The notes: generated by a model not told the origin, from the sequence alone. Positions 52,963 to 61,846 are shown, numbered from the stretch's first letter. The stretch is 64,000 nucleotides of DNA from Halalkalicoccus tibetensis (GCF_037996645.1 NZ_JBBMXV010000002.1:62001-126000), one strand, 5' to 3'. Numbers and translations: made by a program.

Positions 52963-53197
52963 CGCCCGACTCCCGCCCCCATCCCTGGCATTCTCGATCG
53001 GGGGAGCGTCGTCCCGAGCCGGTCGTCAGGGGCAAGCACACGGTCGGTATCGGTCGGTCCCCACTGGGGACGTGGAGCTGCCTTCGTCGTCATAGTAATA
53101 ACTACACTCTATTATTTAATAAGAATTGCTAACTAGAGGGTTCGATATGGCAAATAGGAGACGAAACGCCCAGTAGGCATAGGAGCGGAGGTCGGAC
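52963..53197. promoter_or_regulatory. Divergent promoter region for the flavoprotein gene and cbiP
   Basis: TTATTTAATAAG (53110-53121) is a TATA box for cbiP, giving a leader of about 55 nt, with a Shine-Dalgarno GGAGGT at 53187-53192 five nt before the GTG. Minus-strand TTATTACTATG (53093-53103) could serve the flavoprotein, with a leader near 110 nt. No cobalamin riboswitch is recognisable. Confidence 0.55.
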
Positions 53198-54694
53198 GTG
53201 ACGCGAACCCTCCTGGTGGCCGGGACCGCGAGCCACGTCGGCAAGAGCACGGTCGCCGCGGGGCTATGTCGCCACCTGGCCGATCGGGGGATTTCGGTCG
53301 CGCCATATAAGGCCCAGAACATGTCGAACAACGCCCGCGCGGTCCCGCGGGCCGACGATTCGGCAAAGGCCGGCGAGGTCGGCGTCTCCCAGTACGTCCA
53401 GGCGCGGGCCGCCCGCATCGGGGCGACCACCGATATGAACCCCGTGCTGCTCAAGCCGCGCGGCGACGGCGAGAGCCAGCTCGTGATCGACGGCGAGGCC
53501 GTCGGCAACGTCGGGGCCGGCGAGTACTACGAGACCGGCTGGGAGCGCGCCCGCGAGGCGGCCCGGGCGGCCCACGCGCGCCTCGCCGCGGAGTACGACG
53601 TGGTGATCGCCGAGGGCGCGGGCTCGATCGCCGAGATCAACCTTTCGGATCGCGACCTCGCGAACGTCGAGACGGCCCGCTTTGCCGACGCGGAGGTCCT
53701 GCTTCTGGTGGACATCGAGCGCGGCGGGGCCTTCGCGAGCCTGTATGGCACCCTCGAGCTGATGCCCGCGGACTGCCGCGAGCGGGTGGTCGGCGCGCTG
53801 ATAACGAAGTTCCGGGGCGATCCCGAGCTCCTGGAGCCGGGGATCGAGGAGATCGAGGAGCGAACCGGCGTTCCGATACTGGGAGTGCTCCCCTACGACG
53901 ACCCCGGCCTCCCCGAGGAGGACAGCGTCTCGCTCCCTGCGGCGGGCGAGACGGCCGTCCACGGCGACCCCGACGGGGTTCGGATCGCGGTGCCCCGGCT
54001 CACGCGGATCTCGAACTTCACCGACCTCGAGCCCCTCGCCCGCGAGCCCGGCGTCGGCGTCGCCTACGGCCCGCCCGAGTCGGTCCTCGAGGGCGCCCAC
54101 GCGGTCGTGCTCCCGGGGACCAAAAACACCGTCGACGACCTGCTCGAACTCCACGAGGCGGACTTCGGCGAGCGCCTCCGCGACTTTTCGGGGCCGGTCG
54201 TCGGGCTCTGCGGCGGGTACCAGATGCTCGGCGAGCGGATCACGAACGCCGCGGTCGAGGGGACCGACGGTGAGGACATCGTCGAGGGGTTCGGACTGCT
54301 GCCCGTCGAGACGCGCTTCTCGAACCGGAAGCGCATCGAGCGCGTCGAGCGCGAACTCGTCGGGAGCGGGCCGCTCGCCGGCGCACGCGGTCCGGTATCG
54401 GGCTACGAGATCCACATGGGCGAGAGCCGGCCCACGGGACCCGTCGAGCGGCCGTTCGAGGGCGAGGGTGCTGCGACCGCCGACGCGTTCGGGACCTACC
54501 TCCACGGCCTCTTCGGGAACCGGGTCGCGAGGGACGCGTTCCTCGATCGGGTCTTCGAGAACGCGGGGGCTGAGCGGCCGAGCCCGGCCAGGAACGAGTC
54601 GCCCTACGACCGGGCCGCGGCGTTAGTGGCTGAAAACGTCGACCTCGAAGCCCTCGAATTTGATCGCCTGCCCCGGATCCGATCGGACGGATAG
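53198..54694 (+). CDS. cbiP: Cobyric acid synthase CbiP/CobQ
   Basis: This 498-residue amidotransferase amidates four side chains of adenosylcobyrinic acid diamide. The N-terminal dethiobiotin-synthetase-like domain has [20 protein letters not shown] and [12 protein letters not shown]. The glutaminase domain has Cys338 in [12 protein letters not shown] and a HGLF His. The start is GTG 53198, fixed by a Shine-Dalgarno GGAGGT 5 nt upstream. It completes the cluster's ring-amidation step. Confidence 0.94.
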   Translation: MTRTLLVAGTASHVGKSTVAAGLCRHLADRGISVAPYKAQNMSNNARAVPRADDSAKAGEVGVSQYVQARAARIGATTDMNPVLLKPRGDGESQLVIDGEAVGNVGAGEYYETGWERAREAARAAHARLAAEYDVVIAEGAGSIAEINLSDRDLANVETARFADAEVLLLVDIERGGAFASLYGTLELMPADCRERVVGALITKFRGDPELLEPGIEEIEERTGVPILGVLPYDDPGLPEEDSVSLPAAGETAVHGDPDGVRIAVPRLTRISNFTDLEPLAREPGVGVAYGPPESVLEGAHAVVLPGTKNTVDDLLELHEADFGERLRDFSGPVVGLCGGYQMLGERITNAAVEGTDGEDIVEGFGLLPVETRFSNRKRIERVERELVGSGPLAGARGPVSGYEIHMGESRPTGPVERPFEGEGAATADAFGTYLHGLFGNRVARDAFLDRVFENAGAERPSPARNESPYDRAAALVAENVDLEALEFDRLPRIRSDG

Positions 54695-54724
54695 TATAAC
54701 GTATCTGATCTACTCGATCCGGCC

Positions 54725-54743
54725 ACAGTGTGATACTCACTGT
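54725..54743. repeat. ACAGTG inverted repeat after cbiP
   Basis: ACAGTG (54725-54730) and CACTGT (54738-54743) form a perfect inverted repeat around TGATACT. It lies between the cbiP stop and the tRNA-Ser promoter, so it could be a terminator-like hairpin or an operator. Confidence 0.4.
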
Positions 54744-54794
54744 CACAAATGAAAGCGAAACAACTAAAATACTACCCCGTCTACTGGGAAACGA

Positions 54795-54879
54795 GCCGAG
54801 GTAGCCTAGCCCGGCCAAGGCGGCAGATTCGAAATCTGCTGTCCTCACGGACACGAGAGTTCAAATCTCTCCCTCGGCG
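54795..54879 (+). tRNA. tRNA-Ser (CGA)
   Basis: This 85-nt type II tRNA has acceptor GCCGAGG/CCTCGGC, anticodon stem CAGAT/ATCTG with anticodon CGA, a long variable arm (TGTCCTCACGGACAC), T-stem GAGAG/CTCTC with TTCAAAT, and discriminator G. TATA-like CTAAAATA (54764-54771) lies about 27 nt upstream. CCA is not encoded. Confidence 0.95.
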
Positions 54880-55175
54880 TTATCCTCCGACCGCTACCGC
54901 TCGTAGCGACGGGTGACCGGCGGACACCGGTCGGATCTCCCGGTCGACCCGCCTCCCGTATCCCGCCCGCATCGTTCCGGCCGCGATAGATATCCGATTT
55001 CGGATAGGACAGTATTTACATATGTGATCGAATAGAGAGGCGTACAACGTCGTCTAATGGCACTTGGAGCGAAATTCATTCGGTTCCGTTCGTTAGTGAT
55101 AAGCGATAATATATTTATGCATGGGCTATAATGATCGAACAGAACATGGCCGTAACCGACGAGGACTGATACTGG
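54880..55175. other. 296-nt region before HalOD1 gene, with promoter and short leader ORF
   Basis: ATATATTTATGC (55110-55121) is a likely TATA box. A tiny ORF, ATG 55131 to TGA 55169 (MIEQNMAVTDED), lies between it and the HalOD1 ATG, with a 6-nt gap. It could be a translated leader peptide. The remainder is AT-rich without coding bias. Confidence 0.45.
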
Positions 55176-55496
55176 ATGGCTGGTGAAGACGAGAGGGCGG
55201 ACGGCGCCGTCGTCGCCGAGGACGAACCGGGCGTCTATCGGGCGACCCACGATTTCGAGGGGCGCCACGAGCTCAGCACGTCCGTCATCGAGGCGATCGA
55301 GGAGGCCGCCGACGTCGAGGGCCCCTCCTCGCGGGTCCTCGCCGATGTGATCGATCCGGACTGTCTCGACGGGCTGTTCAGGCCCGTCCGCCATCGGACC
55401 GAGCGCGAGAACGGGAAGGTGCAGTTCCCGCTCGGGGGCTACCGGATCGCCGTCTACGCCACCGGCGAGATCGTGCTCCGGCCGATCGGGGATTAG
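55176..55496 (+). CDS. HalOD1 output-domain protein
   Basis: This 106-residue protein is a single haloarchaeal output domain 1 (LSTSVIEAIEEAADVEGPSSRVLADVIDPDCLDGLF, then the beta strands VQFPLGGYRIAVYATGEIVL). HalOD1 occurs at the ends of haloarchaeal response regulators and as stand-alone proteins thought to relay signals. It has no receiver domain here. Its stop overlaps the convergent leuA/cimA stop. Confidence 0.87.
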   Translation: MAGEDERADGAVVAEDEPGVYRATHDFEGRHELSTSVIEAIEEAADVEGPSSRVLADVIDPDCLDGLFRPVRHRTERENGKVQFPLGGYRIAVYATGEIVLRPIGD

Positions 55497-56983
55497 TCGT
55501 CGGCCGGCGCCGGCCGTTGGCCGCGCACGAGCAGCCGATCGAGCGCGTCGACCATCGCCACCACGCTCGCGCGTGTGATGTCCGCGTCGCTGCGCGCGAC
55601 CGTCACGGTCCGATCCGCGCGCGACATGACGACCTCGACGGTCACCACGGCGTCGGTCCCGCCGGTGATCGCGTCGACGTGATAGGAGTCGAGCTGTGCG
55701 TCGGCGGCCGATCCCAGCGCCTCCCGCACGGCCGAGACGGCCGCGTCGACGGGGCCGCTGCCGAGGCCGCTCGCGACCCGCTCCTCGTCGTCGACCCGCA
55801 GTCGGACGCTCGCGGTAGGGGTGTCGCCGCCGCTCGCCGCGGTCAGGTCGAGCAGTTCGACCCGGCGGTCGCGTTCGCGCCCGCGGACGTCCTCGGCGAT
55901 CGCGAGCAGGTCGGCGTCCGTGACGCGCTTGCCCCGGTCGGCGAGCTCCTTGACCCGCGGGACGATCTCCGCGAGGTCCTCGTCGCTGACCTCGACGTCG
56001 TGTTCCTCCAGTGCGGCGCGCGCGCCCGCCCGCCCGGTGTGTTTCCCGAGCACGAGCCGGCGCTCGCGGCCCACCCGCTCGGGCGGATAGGGCTCGTACA
56101 TCCGCTCGTCCTTCAGCGTGCCGTCCGTGTGGATCCCGCTCTCGTGGGCGAAGGCGTTCTCGCCGACGACGGCCTTGTTCGGGGGCAGGGGAACGCCCGT
56201 ATAGCGCGAGACCACGCCCGCGAGCTCGTAGAGCTGAACGGTGTCGACCGTCCGGATCCCGTAGCAGTGATCCAGCGCGATCGCCACCTCCTCGAGGGCG
56301 ACGTTGCCCGCGCGCTCGCCGACGCCGTTGACCGTGGCGTGGACGAGGTCCGCGCCCGCGGCGACGCTCGCCAGCGCGTTGGCCATCCCCAGCCCGAGGT
56401 CGTCGTGGGTGTGGGTGCTGGTCGGCCCTAACCGGGAGAGCCGGGAGACGGCCTCGTGGACCCTGTCGGGACCCGCGTGACCGACGGTGTCGGCGTAACA
56501 GACCCGGTCGGCGCCCGCCTCGAGCGCGCTTCCGAGCAGCTCGACCAGATAGTCGAGCTCCGCACGGGAGCCGTCCTCGCCGATGACCTCGACCCAGAGG
56601 CCGTGGTCCTTCGCGTAGTCGACCAGCTCGACCGTGCGCTCGAGGACGTCGCCGCGGGTGGTGCCGACCTTCCCCTCGATGTGGCGGTCGCTGGCGGGCA
56701 CCACGAGGTTGACGCCGTCGACGCCACAGTCCAGCGCGAGGTCGACGTCGCTCTGCACGCCGCGGGCGAAGCTCGTGATCGTCGCGTCGAGCCCGAGGTC
56801 CGTCACCCGCGAGATGGTGCGGCGCTCGCCCTCGCCGGTGCAGGCGCTGCCGGCCTCGATGTAGGGCACCGCGGCGGCATCGAGCGTGCGGGCGATCTCG
56901 GCCTTCTCCTCGGGCGAGAGCGAGACACCCGGCGCTTGCTCGCCGTCGCGCAGCGTGGTATCCAGAAGCTCGACCGAGTCCAT
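55493..56983 (-). CDS. Citramalate/2-isopropylmalate synthase (LeuA/CimA family)
   Basis: This 496-residue TIM-barrel enzyme condenses acetyl-CoA with pyruvate (citramalate) or 2-ketoisovalerate (isopropylmalate). The catalytic start LLDTTLRDGEQAPGVSL, the HTHDDLGLGMANALA metal His pair, NGVGERAGN and the HESGIHTDG motif are present, with a C-terminal allosteric domain (about residues 370-496). It feeds isoleucine or leucine synthesis. Which one cannot be settled by eye; CimA is slightly favoured. The start ATG 56983 opens the conserved barrel. Confidence 0.88.
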   Translation of the reverse strand: MDSVELLDTTLRDGEQAPGVSLSPEEKAEIARTLDAAAVPYIEAGSACTGEGERRTISRVTDLGLDATITSFARGVQSDVDLALDCGVDGVNLVVPASDRHIEGKVGTTRGDVLERTVELVDYAKDHGLWVEVIGEDGSRAELDYLVELLGSALEAGADRVCYADTVGHAGPDRVHEAVSRLSRLGPTSTHTHDDLGLGMANALASVAAGADLVHATVNGVGERAGNVALEEVAIALDHCYGIRTVDTVQLYELAGVVSRYTGVPLPPNKAVVGENAFAHESGIHTDGTLKDERMYEPYPPERVGRERRLVLGKHTGRAGARAALEEHDVEVSDEDLAEIVPRVKELADRGKRVTDADLLAIAEDVRGRERDRRVELLDLTAASGGDTPTASVRLRVDDEERVASGLGSGPVDAAVSAVREALGSAADAQLDSYHVDAITGGTDAVVTVEVVMSRADRTVTVARSDADITRASVVAMVDALDRLLVRGQRPAPADD

Positions 56984-57165
56984 CGATTCCAACCGCTCGT
57001 CGAAAAGTGGATTAGGGTTACCTTCGGGGGAGAATTTCGCATCCAGCCGGGTCGCCCCGACTTCCTCTATCCTCCGAGTCCGAATGGTGAGGGTTGCTCT
57101 CCATTGTACTTCCACGGAGGGGGACACCGTATATCAAGGTGGTGGTTCGCGTCGGCCGGGTCGGA
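56984..57165 (-). promoter_or_regulatory. LeuA/CimA upstream region with long leader
   Basis: A TATA-like CTTGATATACGG (minus strand, about 57125-57136) predicts a leader of more than 110 nt before ATG 56983. The leader holds a 28-codon ORF (starting MESNPHHS) and lower GC than coding sequence. It may control synthesis post-initiation, or simply be untranslated. Confidence 0.4.
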
Positions 57166-57507
57166 TCACCCCTGGAGGACGACCCGATCGCCCTCGCGGA
57201 CCCCTTCGGCCGCGCCCGCCGGGAGCTCGACGATCGTGTCGGCCCGCCCGCGCCCGAAGCCGGTCCAGGCGTCGAGGTGTGCGGTACGGGTTACTTCGCC
57301 GTCGACCAGCCAGAGGGCGTCGATCGGGAACGGGACACAGAGCATATGCAGCGACCGGGTGACGGGCTCGCCGAACTCGAAGACCAGCGCGTAGTCCTCG
57401 GGGATCGACCGGCGGAACATCAGCCCGCGGGCCCGGGCGAGAAACGAGTCGGCGACCTCGACGTCGCCCGCGATGACGATGTCGAGGTCGCGATGGACGA
57501 GGCGCAC
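57166..57507 (-). CDS. DUF192 family protein
   Basis: This 113-residue beta-rich domain matches DUF192 (ADSFLARARGLMFRRSIPEDYALVFEFGEPVTRSLHMLCVPFPIDALWLVDGEVTRTAHLDAWTG). The function is unknown; many homologues are secreted, but this one has no signal peptide. GTG 57507 is selected because it starts the domain. It is divergent from the zinc/HNH-like gene at 57591. Confidence 0.85.
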   Translation of the reverse strand: MRLVHRDLDIVIAGDVEVADSFLARARGLMFRRSIPEDYALVFEFGEPVTRSLHMLCVPFPIDALWLVDGEVTRTAHLDAWTGFGRGRADTIVELPAGAAEGVREGDRVVLQG

Positions 57508-57590
57508 GGAGGGACTCGGTAAACCGTCGGCATGAGCCTTGTGGCCCGCACGCAACCCTTTTGGCTCGATCGTCCGAAGGGACCGATCGC

Positions 57591-58136
57591 ATGGAGCGAA
57601 CACCCACCGGAACCCCGGTCGGCGTCGACGACCCCTACGAGCACGTCGGGCGCTGTGACCACCTGGCCGACGACGGCCGGTGCCGGTTCGCGATCGAGCG
57701 TCCCGATCGGGACCCGGAGTTCGCCCGCGATCGGCAGCAGGCGGGGTACGCCTGCGTCGCGGGCGAGGAGGGCTGTGGGTGGCGCGACTGTCCGCACTTT
57801 CGCTCGCGGGCGACCGACCGCGAGTGTCGCCGCTGCGGGCTCGAGGAGCGCCGGATGGCCCACACGGGCGAACGCCCGCTGCTCGAGGAACACCACCTCT
57901 CGTACGCCGACGGAGCCCCGCCCGAACGGAAGGACGGTGATGAGGAGGGGGAGCCCGCCCACGAGATCACGGTCGTCCTCTGTCGGTGGTGTCACGCCAA
58001 GGTCCACGGCTCGTGGGCACGAATCGACGACGACGCCTCGCCCGACCCCGAGGCGCTGGCTGCCGCCGAGGGCCGCCGGAGCCGCGAGCTCGACGAGACG
58101 GGCTTCGAGACCGCGAGCGAGCGCTACGACCCATAG
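57591..58136 (+). CDS. Cys/His-rich HNH-like protein (DUF7097-like)
   Basis: This 181-residue protein has an N-terminal Cys/His cluster (CDHLADDGRCRF, CVAGEEGCGWRDCPHF), a CRRCG knuckle, and a C-terminal HNH-like block (EEHHLSYADG, then VLCRWCHAKVHG). HNH folds bind zinc and often cut nucleic acid. The family is haloarchaeal, and its number is recalled rather than verified. A DNA-repair or nuclease role is possible. Confidence 0.7.
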   Translation: MERTPTGTPVGVDDPYEHVGRCDHLADDGRCRFAIERPDRDPEFARDRQQAGYACVAGEEGCGWRDCPHFRSRATDRECRRCGLEERRMAHTGERPLLEEHHLSYADGAPPERKDGDEEGEPAHEITVVLCRWCHAKVHGSWARIDDDASPDPEALAAAEGRRSRELDETGFETASERYDP

Positions 58137-58182
58137 ACCATCCGAACGACTCTCCTAGAGAGCTGTTGTTAATTCCGTGAGT

Positions 58183-58262
58183 TCTGTTGGGAACAGATCG
58201 ATACGTACTACAACGGGGAGGGATGTTGACCATTATATCAATATTATAAGAGTTTATTTTAG
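58183..58262 (+). promoter_or_regulatory. Alkaline phosphatase promoter with inverted repeat
   Basis: TTATTTTAGAG (58252-58262) is a TATA box 23-33 nt before ATG 58285. Upstream, TCTGTT-GGG-AACAGA (58183-58197) is a perfect 6-bp inverted repeat and a candidate operator for phosphate-responsive control. Confidence 0.55.
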
Positions 58263-58284
58263 AGTTAGGCGTCTCCGAACATGG

Positions 58285-59817
58285 ATGTCGAAACCGAACA
58301 CCGGCGACGGACGGACCGAGGAGAGGGAGAGCCATCTCGCGGCGAGCCGGCGGTCGTTCCTGGCGGGCGTCGGGGCGCTCGCGGGTTCGGCCGCGCTCGG
58401 CGGCGGGGCGACGGCCGTGACGGGTGCGACCGAAGGGACCGCCGACGGCGAAGCCGACAGCGCGATCACGTTCATCACCGACGGGATGGGACACACGCAG
58501 ATCACCGGCGCGCGATATCTGAAGGCGTACCAGGCCGACTCGGAGGCGTTCCCGCTGAACGTCGACCCCGCGAAGACGGGCCTGCAGATGGACCGCCACG
58601 AGGCCCAGGGGACGATGACGGTGTTCCCGGACGACCCCGACGAGCTCGTCACGGACTCGGGGGCAGCCGCGACGGCCCTGTCGACGATCGGCACGGGGGA
58701 GAACGAGCACGCGTGTACCGACTGCGACGGCGTCACGGACTGTGCGGCCGCGGCGACCAGCATGAGCGGCGGCGTGAAGGCCTACAACGGCGCGATCGGT
58801 GGCGTCGCCGGCGAGGACGGCGAGTTCGTGCCCGTCGAGACGGTCCTCGAGGCCGCCCGCGACGCGGGGAAGTCGACCGGGCTGGTGACCAACACCCGGA
58901 TCACCCATGCGACCCCGGCGGCCTTCGGCGCTCACGTTCCGGAACGAGGGATGGAGGACGAGATCGCCCGCCAGTACATCGAGGAGACGGGCGTCGATGT
59001 CCTGTTGGGCGGCGGGAAGGCCTTCTTCGACCCCGAGGAGCGCGAGGACGGTGAGGACCTGCTCGCGACCGCCGAGGAGGAGGGCTACGAGCTCGTCGAG
59101 ACCGCAGACGAGCTCGACGGTGTGGACCAGACGCCGGTGCTCGGGCTGTTCACCGACGACGACAGCCACATGAACTACTACCTCGATCGCCTCCCGGAGG
59201 ACGGAACGGGCCAGCCGGGCCTCCCGGAGATGGTCGAGAAGGCGATCGAACTCCTCTCGGAGAACGAGGAGGGGTTCTTCCTGATGGTCGAGTCGGGCCG
59301 GGTCGACCACTGCGGACACGCGAACGACCCCGCGATCGCGGCCGAACAGCTGGAGGGCGACGAGGCCGTGGGTGCCTGCCTCGACTACGTCCAGGACGAC
59401 TCGAACCCGCCGACGACGATGGTCACGACAGCGGACCACGAGTGTGGCGGAATGTCGTTGGCCCGCGACGGACCGTACAACGTCAACTTCGACGTGCTCG
59501 ACGCGATGGGCGCGAGCGCGACCGAGGGGCTCGCGCCGCTGATCGAGGAGGCCGACTCCATCGAGGAGATCCGCGGGATCATGGACGATCACGCCGGGAT
59601 CGACGACATGGACGAGTACGACGTCGCGCGCGTCCAGCGCACCCCCGACGACGTCAAGGAGGTGCTCAACGAGCGTGCGCTCGTCGGCTGGACCTCCGAC
59701 GGCCACACCGCCGCGGACGTGCCGACGTTCGCCTCCGGGCCCAACGCCGAGTTCGTCAACGCCGCCCGTGACAACACCGACATGGCGGGGCTGATCACCG
59801 ACTCGCTCGGGCTGTAG
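58285..59817 (+). CDS. phoA: Tat-secreted alkaline phosphatase
   Basis: This 510-residue enzyme hydrolyses phosphomonoesters outside the cell. A Tat signal (SRRSFLAGVGALAGSAAL) follows a 22-residue charged leader. The metal and catalytic residues are visible: ITDGMGH, the nucleophile Ser125 in TDSGAAATA, ESGRVDHCGH, TTADHECGG and TSDGHTAAD. A CTDCDGVTDC disulfide-like segment is present near residue 145. ATG 58285 is supported by the TATA box 23-33 nt upstream. Confidence 0.92.
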   Translation: MSKPNTGDGRTEERESHLAASRRSFLAGVGALAGSAALGGGATAVTGATEGTADGEADSAITFITDGMGHTQITGARYLKAYQADSEAFPLNVDPAKTGLQMDRHEAQGTMTVFPDDPDELVTDSGAAATALSTIGTGENEHACTDCDGVTDCAAAATSMSGGVKAYNGAIGGVAGEDGEFVPVETVLEAARDAGKSTGLVTNTRITHATPAAFGAHVPERGMEDEIARQYIEETGVDVLLGGGKAFFDPEEREDGEDLLATAEEEGYELVETADELDGVDQTPVLGLFTDDDSHMNYYLDRLPEDGTGQPGLPEMVEKAIELLSENEEGFFLMVESGRVDHCGHANDPAIAAEQLEGDEAVGACLDYVQDDSNPPTTMVTTADHECGGMSLARDGPYNVNFDVLDAMGASATEGLAPLIEEADSIEEIRGIMDDHAGIDDMDEYDVARVQRTPDDVKEVLNERALVGWTSDGHTAADVPTFASGPNAEFVNAARDNTDMAGLITDSLGL

Positions 59818-59861
59818 CTCCACTCCGCGCATCTTTTGGCCCCCCACCGGCTACCGTCGGT

Positions 59862-60413
59862 ATGCGAATCGACGTGGTCGACAACCACGGCCAGTTCACT
59901 CACCTCGAGGGGCGCGCGCTCCGGGACATGAGCATCGACACCGAGACCATCGACAACGACACCCCGCCCGAGGAGATCGACGCCGACGGGCTCGTCATCT
60001 CGGGCGGCCCCGACATCGATCGGACGGGCAACTGCGGGGAGTATCTCGACCTGGACGTTCCCGTCCTGGGGATCTGTCTGGGGATGCAGGTGATCGCCGA
60101 CGAGCTCGGGGGCAGCGTTGCGGGCGGCGAGTACGGCGGCTACGCCGACGTCACCGTCGAGATAGTCGACGACGAGGACCCGCTGGTAGGGTCGCTCGCG
60201 CCCGAGACCCGCGTCTGGGCGTCTCATGGCGACGAAGTGAAGGAGCTCCCCGACGGGTTCGCCCTGACCGGGAGGAGCGACGTCTGCGGGATCGAGTCGA
60301 TGAGCGATCCCGATAGAGCGCTCTACGGGGTCCAGTGGCATCCGGAGGTCGCCCACACCGAGGAGGGCGAGGCGGTCTTCGAGAACTTCCGCGCGATCTG
60401 CGAGAACCGGTAG
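59862..60413 (+). CDS. guaAa: GMP synthase glutamine amidotransferase subunit (GuaA-A)
   Basis: This 183-residue class I glutaminase feeds ammonia to the separate synthetase subunit for XMP amination. Cys72 in GICLGMQVIADELGG and the His-Glu pair in QWHPEVAHTEEGE form the catalytic triad. The archaeal split GMP synthetase pattern explains the lack of an ATP-PPase domain. The synthetase half is not in this window. Confidence 0.93.
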   Translation: MRIDVVDNHGQFTHLEGRALRDMSIDTETIDNDTPPEEIDADGLVISGGPDIDRTGNCGEYLDLDVPVLGICLGMQVIADELGGSVAGGEYGGYADVTVEIVDDEDPLVGSLAPETRVWASHGDEVKELPDGFALTGRSDVCGIESMSDPDRALYGVQWHPEVAHTEEGEAVFENFRAICENR

Positions 60414-60414
60414 C

Positions 60415-60657
60415 TTACTCCTCTGCCTCGGCGAACAGCTCGTCGACGGCCGACTCGGCGGCCAGGACGGCGTCCTCCGCGACCTGCTCCGCCTCCTCGT
60501 CGTCGACGTTGAGGTAGACGTCGACCTCCAGAACCCCCTCCTCGAACGTCACGGCGACGTCCAGATCGTCGACCTCGGAGCGACGATACCGCGAGAAGAT
60601 CAGCCCCTCCGCGGCCTCGGCCGCCGTTCGAACGACCTCGTCGTCTGCGGGTTCCAT
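60415..60657 (-). CDS. DUF3194 family protein
   Basis: This 80-residue protein (EVVRTAAEAAEGLIFSRYRRSEVDDLDVAVTFEEGVLEVDVYLNVDDEEAEQVAEDAV) is a two-domain alpha/beta DUF3194 member. It starts on the base after the prefoldin stop, and this linkage is conserved in archaea. The function is unknown; a chaperone-linked role is guessed from context. Confidence 0.85.
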   Translation of the reverse strand: MEPADDEVVRTAAEAAEGLIFSRYRRSEVDDLDVAVTFEEGVLEVDVYLNVDDEEAEQVAEDAVLAAESAVDELFAEAEE

Positions 60658-61062
60658 CTACGCGCCGCCGGGACCGGGGCTCGGGCCCGCACCCGGGCCG
60701 GCCGGACCGCCGCCGCCCGCACCGCCGAGCATCTGCTGGAGCTCGCCCTGGAGCTCCTCGAACTGCGTCTGGACGCGCTCTTCCTGTTTCTTGAGCGTCT
60801 CGAGGCGGACTTCCAGGCTGTCGACCTTCTCCTCGAGTTCGTCCTCGGCGGTATCGAGGTCGGTCTCGATCATGAGCTCGCCGGCCTCGCGGTACATCGT
60901 GGTGCCCTCGTCGACCTCCTCGAGGGTTTCGAGTGCGTTCTGGGAGTCGGTGAGCGTCGTCTCGGCCTGGTTCTTCTGGGCGGCGACCTGCTGGGCCGTC
61001 TCCTGAAGGTCCTGTAGCTGCTCGAGCTTCTCCTGTGCTTCCGGCGGTAGGTTGCCCTGCAT
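60658..61062 (-). CDS. pfdB: Prefoldin beta subunit
   Basis: This 134-residue protein has two long coiled-coil helices ([34 protein letters not shown] and the C-terminal [37 protein letters not shown]) joined by a beta hairpin. It forms the jellyfish-shaped prefoldin hexamer that passes unfolded proteins to the thermosome. A Gly/Pro-rich tail (about 20 residues) follows. Confidence 0.93.
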   Translation of the reverse strand: MQGNLPPEAQEKLEQLQDLQETAQQVAAQKNQAETTLTDSQNALETLEEVDEGTTMYREAGELMIETDLDTAEDELEEKVDSLEVRLETLKKQEERVQTQFEELQGELQQMLGGAGGGGPAGPGAGPSPGPGGA

Positions 61063-61101
61063 ACCCCGACCGAGGTGGTCCGGACTGAAAAACCCCCGTC
61101 T

Positions 61102-61371
61102 TTACGTCTCGGCGCCGGTGCCGGCCTCCGCGGCCCGCTCGGCGACCTCGAGCAGCGTCAGCCAGGTGTTGGTCGCCGCGCGCAGCGCGACGAGGTCCTC
61201 GGCCTCGATACGCACCGACAGCGTCGCCTCTTCCCGGGAGATCGACGTCCGCGAGCGGTCGTCGGCCAGCCCTGCGAGCTCGGGGCGGACCGAGCGCTCG
61301 ACGTGGCGTGCGCGGCGCTCGCGGTCGTACTCGAACCGGAGAGAAGCATCGTGGGGCGGCTCCGACGTCAC
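61102..61371 (-). CDS. pcc1: KEOPS complex subunit Pcc1
   Basis: This 89-residue protein is the KEOPS dimerisation subunit for tRNA t6A synthesis ([70 protein letters not shown]). Its GTG start overlaps the Rpo12 stop (GTGA). Its place between Rpo12 and prefoldin is conserved in archaea. Confidence 0.92.
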   Translation of the reverse strand: MTSEPPHDASLRFEYDRERRARHVERSVRPELAGLADDRSRTSISREEATLSVRIEAEDLVALRAATNTWLTLLEVAERAAEAGTGAET

Positions 61372-61502
61372 TCGACGCCGACTTCCTTGACGTCGCGGCT
61401 GCGCTCCTTGAGCAGCACGCGGTGCCCGCAGTACGGACAGCGGACGCCGCCGTACTCGTCGAGCTCGACGTCGCGTTTACACCGCGAGCACTTGTAGCTC
61501 AT
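61368..61502 (-). CDS. rpo12: RNA polymerase subunit P (Rpo12)
   Basis: This 44-residue zinc-ribbon protein ([24 protein letters not shown], Cys5, Cys8, Cys22, Cys25) is the archaeal homologue of Rpb12. It helps hold the Rpo3-Rpo10-Rpo11 platform together. It overlaps the L37Ae gene by ATGA. Confidence 0.95.
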   Translation of the reverse strand: MSYKCSRCKRDVELDEYGGVRCPYCGHRVLLKERSRDVKEVGVE

Positions 61503-61771
61503 TCGTCGTCGGACTCGTCGAGGGCCGCGCGGATCGATCGCGAGACGGTGCGCCCGGCGGGCGTCTGGGGACGGTAGGCGCCGCCGGCGAAGGTCTCGCC
61601 GGTCTCCTCGTTCTTCCAGATGCCCGTGCCGACGCGGGTGACGTCGTCGCCGTCGACGGTCGCGTGCTCGGTGTCGTCCTCGATGTCGGCGACCCGGCGG
61701 CGGGCGACGCGCCCGTAGCGCGCGCCGAAGCGCCCCGCGCTGCCGACGCGGCCCGATTTTCTCTTAGCCAT
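61499..61771 (-). CDS. rpl37ae: Large-subunit ribosomal protein eL43 (L37Ae), zinc finger lost
   Basis: This 90-residue protein has the L37Ae basic N-terminus ([26 protein letters not shown]) and the conserved GTGIW and [24 protein letters not shown]. Where haloarchaeal relatives have CPxCG and CxxC zinc ligands, this sequence has [13 protein letters not shown] and KNEETGET, with no Cys residue at all. It should still bind the 23S rRNA platform, with the finger stabilised by another means. Translation is coupled to rpo12. Confidence 0.9.
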   Translation of the reverse strand: MAKRKSGRVGSAGRFGARYGRVARRRVADIEDDTEHATVDGDDVTRVGTGIWKNEETGETFAGGAYRPQTPAGRTVSRSIRAALDESDDE

Positions 61772-61846
61772 AGTGCCAGTATCTACCCGCAGGGCGCACA
61801 TAAGCCTGTCCTTCGCGACCGTCGCACGCCGCTCGCGACGGGTCGG

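Noticed and set aside
52963-53197. Cobalamin riboswitch before cbiP
   Set aside because: No B12-box-like sequence or suitable structure is recognisable, and the predicted leader is only about 55 nt.
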